A stretch of 64,000 nucleotides of DNA from Hydractinia symbiolongicarpus (GCF_029227915.1 NC_079885.1:15015001-15079000), one strand, 5' to 3'. Positions 32,255-44,650 are shown, numbered from the stretch's first letter. Notes: generated by a model from the letters alone, not told the origin. Numbers and translations: made by a program.

Positions 32255-32704
32255 ATTGACTTTTTCCCGTTACATTATTTATCATTACGACTTTAACGTA
32301 TCTTTTTTACGCAATAGCCGCCGAGTAAATCAAGTAAGGGACATGATTAGAAGTTTCTTTCCCTTAAAAAGGGCTACAATCTTGCTGCAATAAATGCGCC
32401 ACGTCGCAAATGAATGGATTAAGAGCGTCAGACAAAGAAAATGGCGATGTAGTTAATTTGCTAATTAACTTTGTCATATGAAAATTAAGTCTGCAAGTAC
32501 CCTAGATTGCCTTCGTTGGAACTTTTTACCGGAAATCTTAAAGCGCATGGTTGTCGTAATTAATGGATAGCGCTTGAAATGAGCTTTCAAATGCACATAA
32601 ACACGACCTATTTCGGATGATCCAGTCAAGAAATATGACCTTTAAAATTTAAACCATTTTTGATGTAATGTGCTAATAAATCGTAGATATCTGCCCGTTT
32701 GTTT

Positions 32705-32823
32705 GTCTACGACCATACCAAGATGAACACACCTGTTCCCGTCCGATCTCGGAAGTTAAGCATCGTCGGGCCGGGATAGTACTTGGATGGGGGACCGCCT
32801 GGGATCTCCCGGTGTCGTAGGCT
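32705..32823 (+). rRNA. 5S rRNA: 5S rRNA copy 61 (type U)
   Basis: C17A, T35C, A45T, A101T. C17A breaks C17-G61 of helix II. T5 terminator, class Q spacer. Confidence 0.93.
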
Positions 32824-33274
32824 ATTGACTTTTTCACGTTACATTATTTATCATTACGACTTTAACGTATCTTTTTTACGCAATAGCCGCCGAGTAAATC
32901 AAGTAAGGGACATGATTAGAAGTTTCTTTCCCTTAAAAAGGGCTACAATCTTGCTGCAATAAATGCGCCACGTCGCAAATGAATGGATTAAGAGCGTCAG
33001 ACAAAGAAAATGGCGATGTAGTTAATTTGCTAATTAACTTTGTCATATGAAAATTAAGTCTGCAAGTACCCTAGATTGCCTTCGTTGGAACTTTTTACCG
33101 GAAATCTTAAAGCGCATGGTTGTCGTAATTAATGGATAGCGCTTGAAATGAGCTTTCAAATGCACATAAACACGACCTATTTCGGATGATCCAGTCAAGA
33201 AATATGACCTTTAAAATTTAAACCATTTTTGATGTAATGTGCTAATAAATCGTAGATATCTTCCCTTTTTGTTT

Positions 33275-33393
33275 GTCTACGACCATACCACGATGAACAC
33301 ACCTGTTCTCGTCCGATCACGGAAGTCAAGCATCGTCGGGCCGGGATAGTACTTGGATGGGGGACCGCCTTGGATCTCCCGGTGTCGTAGGCT
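33275..33393 (+). rRNA. 5S rRNA: 5S rRNA copy 62 (type U)
   Basis: T53C, G97T, A101T. First gene of the five-gene block. T5 terminator; class Q spacer with AAAAATGGC and GCACATT-free AGTGCATTATTG. Confidence 0.94.
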
Positions 33394-33842
33394 ATTGACT
33401 TTTTCCCGTTACATTATTTATCATTACGACTTTAACGTATCTTTTTTACGCAATAGCCGCCGAGTAAATCAAGTAAGGGACATGATTAGAAGTTTCTTTC
33501 CCTTAAAAATGGCTACAATCTTGCTGCAATAAATGTGCCACGTCGCAAATGAATGGATTAAGAGCGTCAGACAGAGAAAATGGCGATGTAGTTAATTTGC
33601 TAATTAACTTTGTCATATGAAAATTAAGTCTGCAAGTACCCTAGATTGCCTTCGTTGGAACTTTTTACCGGAAATCTTAAAGTGCATTATTGTCGTAATT
33701 AATGGATATCGCTTAAAAAGAGATTTCAAATGCACATAAACACGAACTATTTCCGATCACCCAGTCAAGATTATGATCTTTAAAGTTCGAACCATTTTCG
33801 ATGTAATGTGCTAATAAATCGTAGATATCTACCCGTATGTTT

Positions 33843-33961
33843 GTCTACGATCATACCACGATGAACACACCTGTTCTCGTCCGATCACGGAAGTTAAGCA
33901 TCGTCGGGCCGGGATGGTACTTGGATGGGGTACCGCCTGGGAACTCCCGGTGTCGTAGGCT
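33843..33961 (+). rRNA. 5S rRNA: 5S rRNA copy 63 (type G without T62A)
   Basis: C9T, A74G, G89T. C9T gives a U-G pair in helix I. T5 terminator intact, class P spacer. Confidence 0.94.
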
Positions 33962-34410
33962 ATTGACTTTTTCCGTTACATTATTTATCATTACGACTGT
34001 GACGTATCTTTTTTACGCAATAGCCGCTGAGTAAATCAAGTAAGGGACTAGATTAGAAGTTTCTTTCCCTTCAAAACGGCTACGATCTGGCTGCAATAAA
34101 TGCGCCACGTCGCAAATGAATGAATTACAAGCGTCAGACAAAGAAAATGGCGATGTAGTTAATTTGCTAATTAACTTTGTCATATGAAAATTAAGTCTGA
34201 AAGTACCCTAGATTGCCTTCGTTGGAACTTTTTACCGGAAATCTTAAAGCGCATGGTTGTCGTAATTAATGGATAGCGCTTGAAATGAGCTTTCAAATGC
34301 ACATAAACACGACCTATTTCGGATGATCCAGTCAAGAAATATGACCTTTAAAATTTAAACCATTTTTGATGTAATATGCTAATAAATCGTAGATATCTGC
34401 CCGTTTGTTT

Positions 34411-34529
34411 GTCTACGACCATACCACGATGAACACCCCTGTTCTCGTCCGATCACGGAAGTTAAGCATCGTCGGGCCGGGATAGTACTTGGATGGGCGA
34501 CCGCCTGGGATTTCCCGGTGTCGTAGGCT
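34411..34529 (+). rRNA. 5S rRNA: 5S rRNA copy 64 (type U)
   Basis: A27C, G88C, A101T, C102T. C102T gives the U73-U102 opposition. T5 terminator, class Q spacer. Confidence 0.93.
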
Positions 34530-34979
34530 ATTGACTTTTTCACGTTACATTATTTATCATTACGACTTTAACGTATCTTTTTTACGCAATAGCCGCCGAG
34601 TAAATCAAGTAAGGGACATGATTAGAAGTTTCTTTCCCTTAAAAAGGGCTACAATCTTGCTGCAATAAATGCGCCACGTCGCAAATGAATGGATTAAGAG
34701 CGTCAGACAAAGAAAATAGCGATGTAGTTAATTTGCTAATTAACTTTGTCATATGAAAATTAAGTCTGCAAGTACCCTAGATTACCTTCGTTGGAACTTT
34801 TTACCGGAAATCTTAAAGCGCATGGTTGTCGTAATTAATGGATAGCGCTTAAAATGAGCTTTCAAATGCACATAAACACGACCTATTTCGGCTGATCCAG
34901 TCAAGAAATATGACCTTTAAAATTTAAACCATTTTTGATGTTGTGTGCTAATAAATCGTAGATATCTGCCCGTTTGTTT

Positions 34980-35098
34980 GTCTACGACCATACCACGATG
35001 AACACACCTGTTCTCGTCTGATCACGGAAGTTAAGCATCATCGGGCCGGGATAGTACTTGGATGGGGGACCGCCTGGGATCTCCCGGTGTCGTAGGCT
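34980..35098 (+). rRNA. 5S rRNA: 5S rRNA copy 65 (type U)
   Basis: C40T, G61A, A101T. G61A breaks C17-G61. T5 terminator; recombinant spacer with GTGACG followed by class Q. Confidence 0.93.
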
Positions 35099-35548
35099 AT
35101 TGACTTTTTCACGTTACATTATTTATCATTACGACTGTGACGTATCTTTTTTACGCAATAGCCGCCGAGTAAATCAAGTAAGGGACATGATTAGAAGTTT
35201 CTTTCCCTTAAAAAGGGCTACAATCTTGCTGCAATAAATGCGCCACGTCGCAAATGAATGGATTAAGAGCGTCAGACAAAGAAAATGGCGATGTAGTTAA
35301 TTTGCTAATTAACTTTGTCATATGAAAATTAAGTCTGCAAGTACCCTAGATTACCTTCGTTGGAACTTTTTACCGGAAATCTTAAAGCGCATGGTTGTCG
35401 TAATTAATGGATAGCGCTTGAAATAAGCTTTCAAATGCACATAAACACGACCTATTTCGGATGATCCAGTCAAAAAATATGACCTTTAAAATTTAAACCA
35501 TTTTTGATGTAATGTGCTAATAAATCGTAGATATCTGCCCGTTTGTTT

Positions 35549-35667
35549 GTCTACTACCATACCACGATGAACACACCTGTTCTCGTCCGATCACGGAAGT
35601 TAAGCATCATCGGGCCGGGATAGTACTTGGATGGGGGACCGCCTGGGATCTCCTGGTGTCGTAGGCT
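35549..35667 (+). rRNA. 5S rRNA: 5S rRNA copy 66 (type U, degenerate)
   Basis: G7T, G61A, A101T, C106T. G7T and G61A break helices I and II. T5 terminator; the spacer changes from class Q to class P near ATACGAGCG. Possibly inactive. Confidence 0.91.
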
Positions 35668-36117
35668 ATTGACTTTTTCACGTTACATTATTTATCATTA
35701 CGACTTTAACGTATCTTTTTTACGCAATAGCCGCCCAGTAAATCAAGTAAGGGACATGATTAGAAGTTTCTTTCCCTTAAAAAGGGCTACAATCTTGCTG
35801 CAATAAATGCGCCACGTCGCAAATGAATGGAATACGAGCGTCAGACAAAGAAGATGGCGATGTAGTTAATTTGCTAATTAACTTTGTCATATGAAAATTA
35901 AGTCTGAAAGTACCCCAGATTGCCTTCGTTGGAACTTTTTACCGGAAATCTTAAAGCGCATGGTTGTCGTAATTAATGGATAGCGCTTGAAATGAGCTTT
36001 CAAATGCACATAAACACGACCTATTTCGGATAATCCAGTCAAGAAATATGACCTTTAAATTTTAAACCATTTTCGATGTAATGTGCTAATATTTCGTAGA
36101 TATCTGCCCGTTTGTTT

Positions 36118-36236
36118 GTCTACGACCATACCACGATGAACACACCTGTTCTCGTCCGATCACGGAAGTCAAGCATCGTCGGGCCGGGATAGTACTTGGA
36201 TGGGGGACCGCCTTGGATCTCCCGGTGTCGTAGGCT
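36118..36236 (+). rRNA. 5S rRNA: 5S rRNA copy 67 (type U, hybrid)
   Basis: T53C, G97T, A101T. The 5' flank (AATATTTCG, GCCCGTTTG) is that of copy 72, while the gene body from T53C on and the spacer are those of copy 62. The switch is within gene positions 1-52. T5 terminator. Confidence 0.93.
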
Positions 36237-36685
36237 ATTGACTTTTTCCCGTTACATTATTTATCATTACGACTTTAACGTATCTTTTTTACGCAATAGC
36301 CGCCGAGTAAATCAAGTAAGGGACATGATTAGAAGTTTCTTTCCCTTAAAAATGGCTACAATCTTGCTGCAATAAATGTGCCACGTCGCAAATGAATGGA
36401 TTAAGAGCGTCAGACAGAGAAAATGGCGATGTAGTTAATTTGCTAATTAACTTTGTCATATGAAAATTAAGTCTGCAAGTACCCTAGATTGCCTTCGTTG
36501 GAACTTTTTACCGGAAATCTTAAAGTGCATTATTGTCGTAATTAATGGATATCGCTTAAAAAGAGATTTCAAATGCACATAAACACGAACTATTTCCGAT
36601 CACCCAGTCAAGATTATGATCTTTAAAGTTCGAACCATTTTCGATGTAATGTGCTAATAAATCGTAGATATCTACCCGTATGTTT

Positions 36686-36804
36686 GTCTACGATCATACC
36701 ACGATGAACACACCTGTTCTCGTCCGATCACGGAAGTTAAGCATCGTCGGGCCGGGATGGTACTTGGATGGGGTACCGCCTGGGAACTCCCGGTGTCGTA
36801 GGCT
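36686..36804 (+). rRNA. 5S rRNA: 5S rRNA copy 68 (type G without T62A)
   Basis: C9T, A74G, G89T, identical to copy 63. T5 terminator, class P spacer. Confidence 0.94.
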
Positions 36805-37253
36805 ATTGACTTTTTCCGTTACATTATTTATCATTACGACTGTGACGTATCTTTTTTACGCAATAGCCGCTGAGTAAATCAAGTAAGGGACTAGATTAGA
36901 AGTTTCTTTCCCTTCAAAACGGCTACGATCTGGCTGCAATAAATGCGCCACGTCGCAAATGAATGAATTACAAGCGTCAGACAAAGAAAATGGCGATGTA
37001 GTTAATTTGCTAATTAACTTTGTCATATGAAAATTAAGTCTGAAAGTACCCTAGATTGCCTTCGTTGGAACTTTTTACCGGAAATCTTAAAGCGCATGGT
37101 TGTCGTAATTAATGGATAGCGCTTGAAATGAGCTTTCAAATGCACATAAACACGACCTATTTCGGATGATCCAGTCAAGAAATATGACCTTTAAAATTTA
37201 AACCATTTTTGATGTAATATGCTAATAAATCGTAGATATCTGCCCGTTTGTTT

Positions 37254-37372
37254 GTCTACGACCATACCACGATGAACACACCTGTTCTCGTCCGATCACG
37301 GAAGTTAAGCATCGTCGGGCCGGGATAGTACTTGGATGGGCGACCGCCTGGGATTTCCCGGTGTCGTAGGCT
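37254..37372 (+). rRNA. 5S rRNA: 5S rRNA copy 69 (type U)
   Basis: G88C, A101T, C102T; like copy 64 but without A27C. T5 terminator, class Q spacer. Confidence 0.94.
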
Positions 37373-37822
37373 ATTGACTTTTTCACGTTACATTATTTAT
37401 CATTACGACTTTAACGTATCTTTTTTACGCAATAGCCGCCGAGTAAATCAAGTAAGGGACATGATTAGATGTTTCTTTCCCTTAAAAAGGGCTACAATCT
37501 TGCTGCAATAAATGCGCCACGTCGCAAATGAATGGATTAAGAGCGTCAGACAAAGAAAATAGCGATGTAGTTAATTTGCTAATTAACTTTGTCATATGAA
37601 AATTAAGTCTGCAAGTACCCTAGATTACCTTCGTTGGAACTTTTTACCGGAAATCTTAAAGCGCATGGTTGTCGTAATTAATGGATAGCGCTTAAAATGA
37701 GCTTTCAAATGCACATAAACACGACCTATTTCGGCTGATCCAGTCAAGAAATATGACCTTTAAAATTTAAACCATTTTTGATGTTGTGTGCTAATAAATC
37801 GTAGATATCTGCCCGTTTGTTT

Positions 37823-37941
37823 GTCTACGACCATACCACGATGAACACACCTGTTCTCGTCTGATCACGGAAGTTAAGCATCATCGGGCCGGGATAGTAC
37901 TTGGATGGGGGACCGCCTGGGATCTCCCGGTGTCGTAGGCT
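37823..37941 (+). rRNA. 5S rRNA: 5S rRNA copy 70 (type U)
   Basis: C40T, G61A, A101T, identical to copy 65. T5 terminator; recombinant spacer. Confidence 0.93.
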
Positions 37942-38391
37942 ATTGACTTTTTCACGTTACATTATTTATCATTACGACTGTGACGTATCTTTTTTACGCA
38001 ATAGCCGCCGAGTAAATCAAGTAAGGGACATGATTAGAAGTTTCTTTCCCTTAAAAAGGGCTACAATCTTGCTGCAATAAATGCGCCACGTCGCAAATGA
38101 ATGGATTAAGAGCGTCAGACAAAGAAAATGGCGATGTAGTTAATTTGCTAATTAACTTTGTCATATGAAAATTAAGTCTGCAAGTACCCTAGATTACCTT
38201 CGTTGGAACTTTTTACCGGAAATCTTAAAGCGCATGGTTGTCGTAATTAATGGATAGCGCTTGAAATAAGCTTTCAAATGCACATAAACACGACCTATTT
38301 CGGATGATCCAGTCAAGAAATATGACCTTTAAAATTTAAACCATTTTTGATGTAATGTGCTAATAAATCGTAGATATCTGCCCGTTTGTTT

Positions 38392-38510
38392 GTCTACTAC
38401 CATACCACGATGAACACACCTGTTCTCGTCCGATCACGGAAGTTAAGCATCATCGGGCCGGGATAGTACTTGGATGGGGCACCGCCTGGGATCTCCTGGT
38501 GTCGTAGGCT
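38392..38510 (+). rRNA. 5S rRNA: 5S rRNA copy 71 (type U, degenerate)
   Basis: G7T, G61A, G89C, A101T, C106T; like copy 66 plus G89C. T5 terminator. Confidence 0.91.
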
Positions 38511-38960
38511 ATTGACTTTTTCACGTTACATTATTTATCATTACGACTTTAACGTATCTTTTTTACGCAATAGCCGCCCAGTAAATCAAGTAAGGGACAT
38601 GATTAGAAGTTTCTTTCCCTTAAAAAGGGCTACAATCTTGCTGCAATAAATGCGCCACGTCGCAAATGAATGGAATACGAGCGTCAGACAAAGAAGATGG
38701 CGATGTAGTTAATTTGCTAATTAACTTTGTCATATGAAAATTAAGTCTGAAAGTACCCCAGATTGCCTTCGTTGGAACTTTTTACCGGAAATCTTAAAGC
38801 GCATGGTTGTCGTAATTAATGGATAGCGCTTGAAATGAGCTTTCAAATGCACATAAACACGACCTATTTCGGATAATCCAGTCAAGAAATATGACCTTTA
38901 AATTTTAAACCATTTTCGATGTAATGTGCTAATATTTCGTAGATATCTGCCCGTTTGTTT

Positions 38961-39079
38961 GTCTACGACCATACCACGATGAACACACCTGTTCTCGTCC
39001 GATCACGGAAGTTAAGCATCGTCGGGCCGGGATAGTACTTGGATGGGGGACCGCCTGGGAGCTCCCGGTGTCGTAGGCT
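38961..39079 (+). rRNA. 5S rRNA: 5S rRNA copy 72 (A101G)
   Basis: Only A101G, the single copy with G at the loop E position that is A or T elsewhere. AATATTT upstream element. The spacer has AAGAAAGAGACATG as after copy 5, then AAAAAAGGC. Confidence 0.95.
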
Positions 39080-39529
39080 ATTGACTTTTTCACGTTACAT
39101 TATTTATCATTACGACTGTGACGTATCTTTTTTACGCAATAGCCGCTGAGTAAATCAAGAAAGAGACATGATTAGAAGTTGCTTTCCCTTAAAAAAGGCT
39201 ACCATCGTGCTGCAATAAATGCGCCACGTCGCAAATGAATGGATTAAGAGCGTCAGACAAAGAAAATGGCGATGTAGTGAATTTGCTAATTAACTTTGTC
39301 ATATGAAAATTAAGTCTGCAAGTACCCTAGATTGCCTTCGTTGGAACTTTTTACCGGAAATCTTAAAGTGCATTATTGTCGTAATTAATGGATATCGCTT
39401 AAAAAGAGCTTTTAAATGCACATAAACACGAACTATTTCGAATGATCCAGTCAAGAAATATGACCTTTAAAGTTTGAACCATTTTCGATGTAATGTGCTA
39501 ATAAATCGTAGATATCTGCCCGTTTGTTT

Positions 39530-39648
39530 GTCTACGACCATACCACGATGAACACACCTGTTCTCGTCCGTTCACGGAAGTTAAGCATCGTCAGGCCGGG
39601 ATAGTACTTGGATGGGGGACCGCCTGGGATCTCCCGGTGTCGTAGGCT
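39530..39648 (+). rRNA. 5S rRNA: 5S rRNA copy 73 (type U)
   Basis: A42T, G64A, A101T. T5 terminator, class P spacer. Confidence 0.94.
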
Positions 39649-40098
39649 ATTGACTTTTTCACGTTACATTATTTATCATTACGACTGTGACGTATCTTTT
39701 TTACGCAATAGCCGCTGAGTAAATCAAGTAAGGGACTTAATTAGAAGTTTCTTTCCCTTCAAAACGGCTACGATCTGGCTGCAATAAATGCGCCACGTCG
39801 CAAATGAATGGATTACGAGCGTCAGACAAAGAAAATGGCGATGTAGTTAATTTGCTAATTAACTTTGTCATATGAAAATTAAGTCTGAAAGTACCCTAGA
39901 TCGCCTTCGTTGGAACTTTTTACCGGAAATCTTAAAGCGCATGGTTGTCGTAATTAATGGATAGCGCTTGAAATGAGCTTTCAAGTGCACATAAACACGA
40001 CCTATTTCGGATGATCCAGTCAAGAAATATGATCTTCAAAGTTTAAACCATTTTCGATGTAATGTGCTAATAAATCGTAGATATCTGCCCGTTTGTTT

Positions 40099-40217
40099 GT
40101 CTACGAGCATATCACGATGAACACACCTGTTCTCGTCCGATCACGGAAGTTAAGCATCGTCGGGACGGGATAGTACTTGGATGGGGGACCGCCTGGGAAC
40201 TCCTGGTGTCGTAGGCT
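40099..40217 (+). rRNA. 5S rRNA: 5S rRNA copy 74 (type C, degenerate)
   Basis: C9G, C14T, C67A, C106T. C9G breaks C9-G110 and C67A breaks C67-G108. T5 terminator after CTTTTGAC. Possibly inactive. Confidence 0.91.
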
Positions 40218-40667
40218 TTTGACTTTTTCACGTTACATTATTTATCATTACGACTGTGACGTATCTTTTTTACGCAATAGCCGCCGAGTAAATCAAGAAA
40301 GACACATGATTAGAAGTTGCTTTCCCTTCAAAACGGCTACAATCGTGCTGCAATAAATGCGCCACGTCGCAAATGAATGGATTACGAGCGTCAGACAAAG
40401 AAAATGGCGATGTAGTTAATTTGCTAATTAACTTTGTCATATGAAAATTAAGTCTGAAAGTACCCTAGATTGCCTTCGTTGGAACTTTTTACCGGAAGTC
40501 TTAAAGCGCATGGTTGTCGTAATTAATGGATAGCGCTTGAAATGAGCTTTCAAGTGCACATAAACACGGCCTATTTCGGATGATCCAGTCAAGAAATATG
40601 ATCTTCAAAGTTTAAACCATTTTCGATGTAATGTGCTAATAAATCGTAGATATCTGCCCGTTTGTTT

Positions 40668-40786
40668 GTCTACGACCATACCACGATGAACACACCTGTT
40701 CTCGTCCGATCACGGAAGTTAAGCATCGTCGGGCCGGGATAGTACTTGGATGGGGGACCGCCTGGGAACTCCTGGTGTCGTAGGCT
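40668..40786 (+). rRNA. 5S rRNA: 5S rRNA copy 75 (type C)
   Basis: C106T only, giving a G69-U106 pair. T5 terminator, class P spacer. Confidence 0.96.
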
Positions 40787-41236
40787 ATTGACTTTTTCAC
40801 GTTACATTATTTATCATTACGACTGTGACGTATCTTTTTTACGCAATAGCCGCAGAGTAAATCAAGAAAGAGACATGATTAGAAGTTGCTTTCCCTTCAA
40901 AACGGCTACAATCGTCCTGCAATAAATGCGCCACGTCGCAAATGAATGGATTACGAGCGTCAGACAAAGAAAATGGCGATGTACTTACTTTGCTAACTAA
41001 CTTTGTCATATGAAAATTAAGTCTGAAAGTACCCTAGATTGCCTTCGCTGGAACTTTTTACCGGAAATCTTAAAGTGCATTATTGTCGTAAAGAATCGAT
41101 AGCGCTTAAAAGGAGCTTTTAAATGCACATAAACACGAACTATTTCCGATCACCCAGTCAAGAATTACGATCTTTAAAGTTCGAACCATTTTCGATGTAA
41201 TGTGCTAATAAGTCGTAGATATCTACCCGTATGTTT

Positions 41237-41355
41237 GTCTACGACCATACCACGATGAACACACCTGTTCTCGTCCGATCACGGAAGTTAAGCATCGTCG
41301 GGCCGGGATAGTACTTGGATGGGGGACCGCCTGGGAACTCCCGGTGTCGTAGGCT
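41237..41355 (+). rRNA. 5S rRNA: 5S rRNA copy 76 (type C, consensus)
   Basis: Consensus gene behind a CCCGTATG 5' flank that normally precedes type G genes. T5 terminator, class P spacer. Confidence 0.98.
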
Positions 41356-41805
41356 ATTGACTTTTTCACGTTACATTTTTTATCATTACGACTGTGACGT
41401 ATCTTTTTTACGCAATAGCCGCTGAGTAAATCAAGTAAGGGACGTTATTAGAAGTTTCTTTCCCTTCAAAACGGCTACGATCTGGCTGCAATAAATGCGC
41501 CACGTCGCAAATCAAGGGATTACGAGCGTCAGACAAAGAAAATGGCGATGTAGTTAATTTGCTAATTAACTTTGTCATATGAAAATTAAGTCTGCAAGTA
41601 CCCTAGATTGCCTTCGTTGGAACTTTTTACCGGAAATCTTAAAGCGCATGGTTGTCGTAATTAATGGATAGCGCTTGAAATGAGCTTTAAAATGCACATA
41701 AACACGACCTATTTCAGATGATCCAGTCAAGAAATATGACCTTTAAAGTTTAAACCATTTTCGATGTAATGTGCTAATAAATCGTAGATATCTGCCCGTT
41801 TGTTT

Positions 41806-41924
41806 GTCTACGACCATACCACGATGAACACACCTGTTCTCGTCCGATCACGGAAGTTAAGCATCGTCGGGGCGGGATAGTACTAGGATGGGGGACCGCC
41901 TGGGAACTCCCGGTGTCGTAGGCT
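41806..41924 (+). rRNA. 5S rRNA: 5S rRNA copy 77 (type C)
   Basis: C67G and T80A. C67G breaks C67-G108; T80A is at the start of box C. T5 terminator, class P spacer. Confidence 0.94.
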
Positions 41925-42374
41925 ATTGACTTTTTCACGTTACATTATTTATCATTACGACTGTGACGTATCTTTTTTACGCAATAGCCGCTGAGTAAAT
42001 CAAGTAAGGGACTTGATTAGAAGTTTCTTTCCCTTCAAAACGGCTACGATCTGGCTGCAATAAATGCGCCACGTCGCAAATGAATGGATTACGAGCGTCA
42101 GACAAAGAAAATGGCGATGTAGTTAATTTGCTAATTAACTTTGTCATATGAAAATTAAGTCTGAAAGTACCCTAGATTGCCTTCGTTGGAACTTTTTACC
42201 GGAAATCTTAAAGCGCATGGTTGTCGTAATTAATGGATAGCGCTTGAAATGAGCTTTAAAATGCACATAAACACGACCTATTTCGGATGATCCAGTCAAG
42301 AAATATGACCTTTAAAGTTTAAACCATTTTCGATGTAATGTGCTAATAAATCGTAGATATCTGCCCGTTTGTTT

Positions 42375-42493
42375 GTCTACGACCATACCACGATGAACAC
42401 ACCTGTTCTCGTCCGATCACGGAAGTTAAGCATCGTCGGGCCGGGATAGTACTAGGATGGGGGACCGCCTGGGAACTCCCGGTGTCGTAGGCT
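42375..42493 (+). rRNA. 5S rRNA: 5S rRNA copy 78 (type C)
   Basis: T80A only, shared with copy 77. T5 terminator, class P spacer. Confidence 0.96.
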
Positions 42494-42943
42494 ATTGACT
42501 TTTTCACGTTACATTATTTATCATTACGACTGTGACGTATCTTTTTTACGCACTAGCCGCTGAGTAAATCAAGTAAGGGACTTGATTAGAAGTTTCTTTC
42601 CCTTCAAAACGGCTACGATCTGGCTGCAATAAATGCGCCACGTCGCAAATGAATGGATTACGAGCGTCAGACAAAGAAAATGGCGATGTAGTTAATTTGC
42701 TAATTAACTTTGTCATATGAAAATTAAGTCTGAAAGTACCCTAGATTGCCTTCGTTGGAACTTTTTACCGGAAATCTTAAAGCGCATGGTTGTCGTAATT
42801 AATGGATAGCGCTTGAAATGAGCTTTCAAGTGCACATAAACACGACCTATTTCGGATGATCCAGTCAAGAAATATGATCCTTAAAGTTTAAACCATTTTC
42901 GATGTAATGTGCTAATAAATCGTAGATATCTGCCCGTTTGTTG

Positions 42944-43062
42944 GTCTACGACCATACCACGATGAACACACCTGTTCTCGTCCGATCACGGAAGTTAAGC
43001 ATCGTCGGACCGGGATAGTACTTGGATGGGGGACCGCCTGGGAACTCCTGGTGTCGTAGGCT
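42944..43062 (+). rRNA. 5S rRNA: 5S rRNA copy 79 (type C)
   Basis: G66A and C106T. The base before the gene is G (TTGGTCTACG). T5 terminator, class P spacer. Confidence 0.95.
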
Positions 43063-43512
43063 ATTGACTTTTTCACGTTACATTATTTATCATTACGACT
43101 GTGACGTATCTTTTTTACGCAATAGCCGCTGAGTAAATCAAGTAAGGGACTTGATTAGAAGTTTCTTTCCCTTCAAAACGGCTACGATCTGGCTGCAATA
43201 AATGCGCCACGTCGCAAATGAATGGATTACGAGCGTCAGACAAAGAAAATGGCGATGTAGTTAATTTGCTAATTAACTTTGTCATATGAAAATTAAGTCT
43301 GAAAGTACCCTAGATTGCCTTCGTTGGAACTTTTTACCGGAAATCTTAAAGCGAATGGTTGTCGTAATTAATGGATAGCGCTTGAAATGAGCTTTCAAGT
43401 GCACATAAACACGAACTATTTCCGATCACCCAGTCAAGAATTATGATCTTTAAAGTTCGAACCATTTTCGATGTAATGTGCTAATAAATCGTAGATATCT
43501 ACCCGTATGTTT

Positions 43513-43631
43513 GTCTACGACCATACCACGATGAACACACCTGTTCTCGTCCGATCACGGAAGTTAAGCATCGACGGGCCGGGATGGTACTTGGATGGGG
43601 TACCGCCTGGGAACTCCCGGTGTCGTAGGCT
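43513..43631 (+). rRNA. 5S rRNA: 5S rRNA copy 80 (type G)
   Basis: T62A, A74G, G89T. First gene of the two-gene repeat. TTTAT in place of the terminator, class Q spacer. Confidence 0.95.
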
Positions 43632-44081
43632 ATTGACTTTATCGCGTTACATTATTTATCATTACGACTTTAACGTATCTTTTTTACGCAATAGCCGCCG
43701 AGTAAATCAAGTAAGGGACATGATTAGAAGTTTCTTTCCCTTAAAAAGGGCTACAATCTTGCTGAAATAAATGCGCCACGTCGCAAATGAATGGATTAAG
43801 AGCGTCAGACAAAGAAAATAGCGATGTAGTTAATTTGCTAATTAACTTTGTCATATGAAAATTAAGTCTGCAAGTACCCTAGATTGCCTTCGTTGGAACT
43901 TTTTACCGGAAATCTTAAAGCGCATGGTTGTCGTAATTAATGGATAGCGCTTGAAATGAGCTTTCAAATGCACATAAACACGACCTATTTCGGATGATCC
44001 AGTCAAGAAATATGACCTTTAAAATTTAAACCATTTTTGATGTAATGTGCTAATAAATCGTAGATATCTGCCCGTTTGTTT

Positions 44082-44200
44082 GTCTACGACCATACCACGA
44101 TGAACACACCTGTTCTCGTCCGATCACGGAAGTTAAGCATCGTCGGGCCGGGATAGTACTTGGATGGGGGACCGCCTGGGATCTCCCGGTGTCGTAGGCT
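44082..44200 (+). rRNA. 5S rRNA: 5S rRNA copy 81 (type U)
   Basis: A101T only. T5 terminator; class P spacer with private CGATCGGACTG. Confidence 0.96.
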
Positions 44201-44650
44201 ATTGACTTTTTCACGTTACATTATTTATCATTACGACTGTGACGTATCTTTTTTACGCAATAGCCGCTGAGTAAATCAAGTAAGGGACTTGATTAGAAGT
44301 TTCTTTCCCTTCAAAACGGCTACGATCGGACTGCAATAAATGCGCCACGTCGCAAATGTATGGATTACGAGCGTCAGACAAAGAAAATGGCGATGTAGTT
44401 AATTTGCTAATTAACTTTGTCATATGAAAATTAAGTCTGAAAGTACCCTAGATTGCCTTCTTTGGAACTTTTTACCGGAAATCTTAAAGCGAATGGTTGT
44501 CGTAATTAATGGATAGCGCTTGAAATGAGCTTTCAAGTGCACATAAACACGAACTATTTCCGATCACCCAGTCAAGAATTATGATCTTTAAAGTTCGAAC
44601 CATTTTCGATGTAATGTGCTAATAAATCGTAGATATCTACCCGTATCTTT

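Larger units (their letters stand above)
30428..33842 (+). repeat. Three-gene repeat, 2 x about 1708 bp
   Basis: Copies 57 and 60 share T53C and G97T; copies 58 and 61 share T35C and A45T; the offset is 1708 bp. The third members (59 and 62) share the unusual 5' flank TCTTCCCTTTTTGTTTG but differ in the gene: copy 59 continues as the A74G/G89T gene, while copy 62 is T53C/G97T. Copy 59 is therefore a recombinant. Confidence 0.75.
33275..38960 (+). repeat. Tandem duplication of a five-gene block (2 x 2843 bp)
   Basis: Copies 62-66 (33275-36117) and 67-71 (36118-38960) match gene for gene at a constant offset of 2843 bp, including rare variants such as C9T, G88C/C102T, C40T/G61A and G7T/C106T. 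Private differences are few (A27C in copy 64, G89C in copy 71, GATTAGATG at about 37464), so the event looks recent. Confidence 0.92.
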
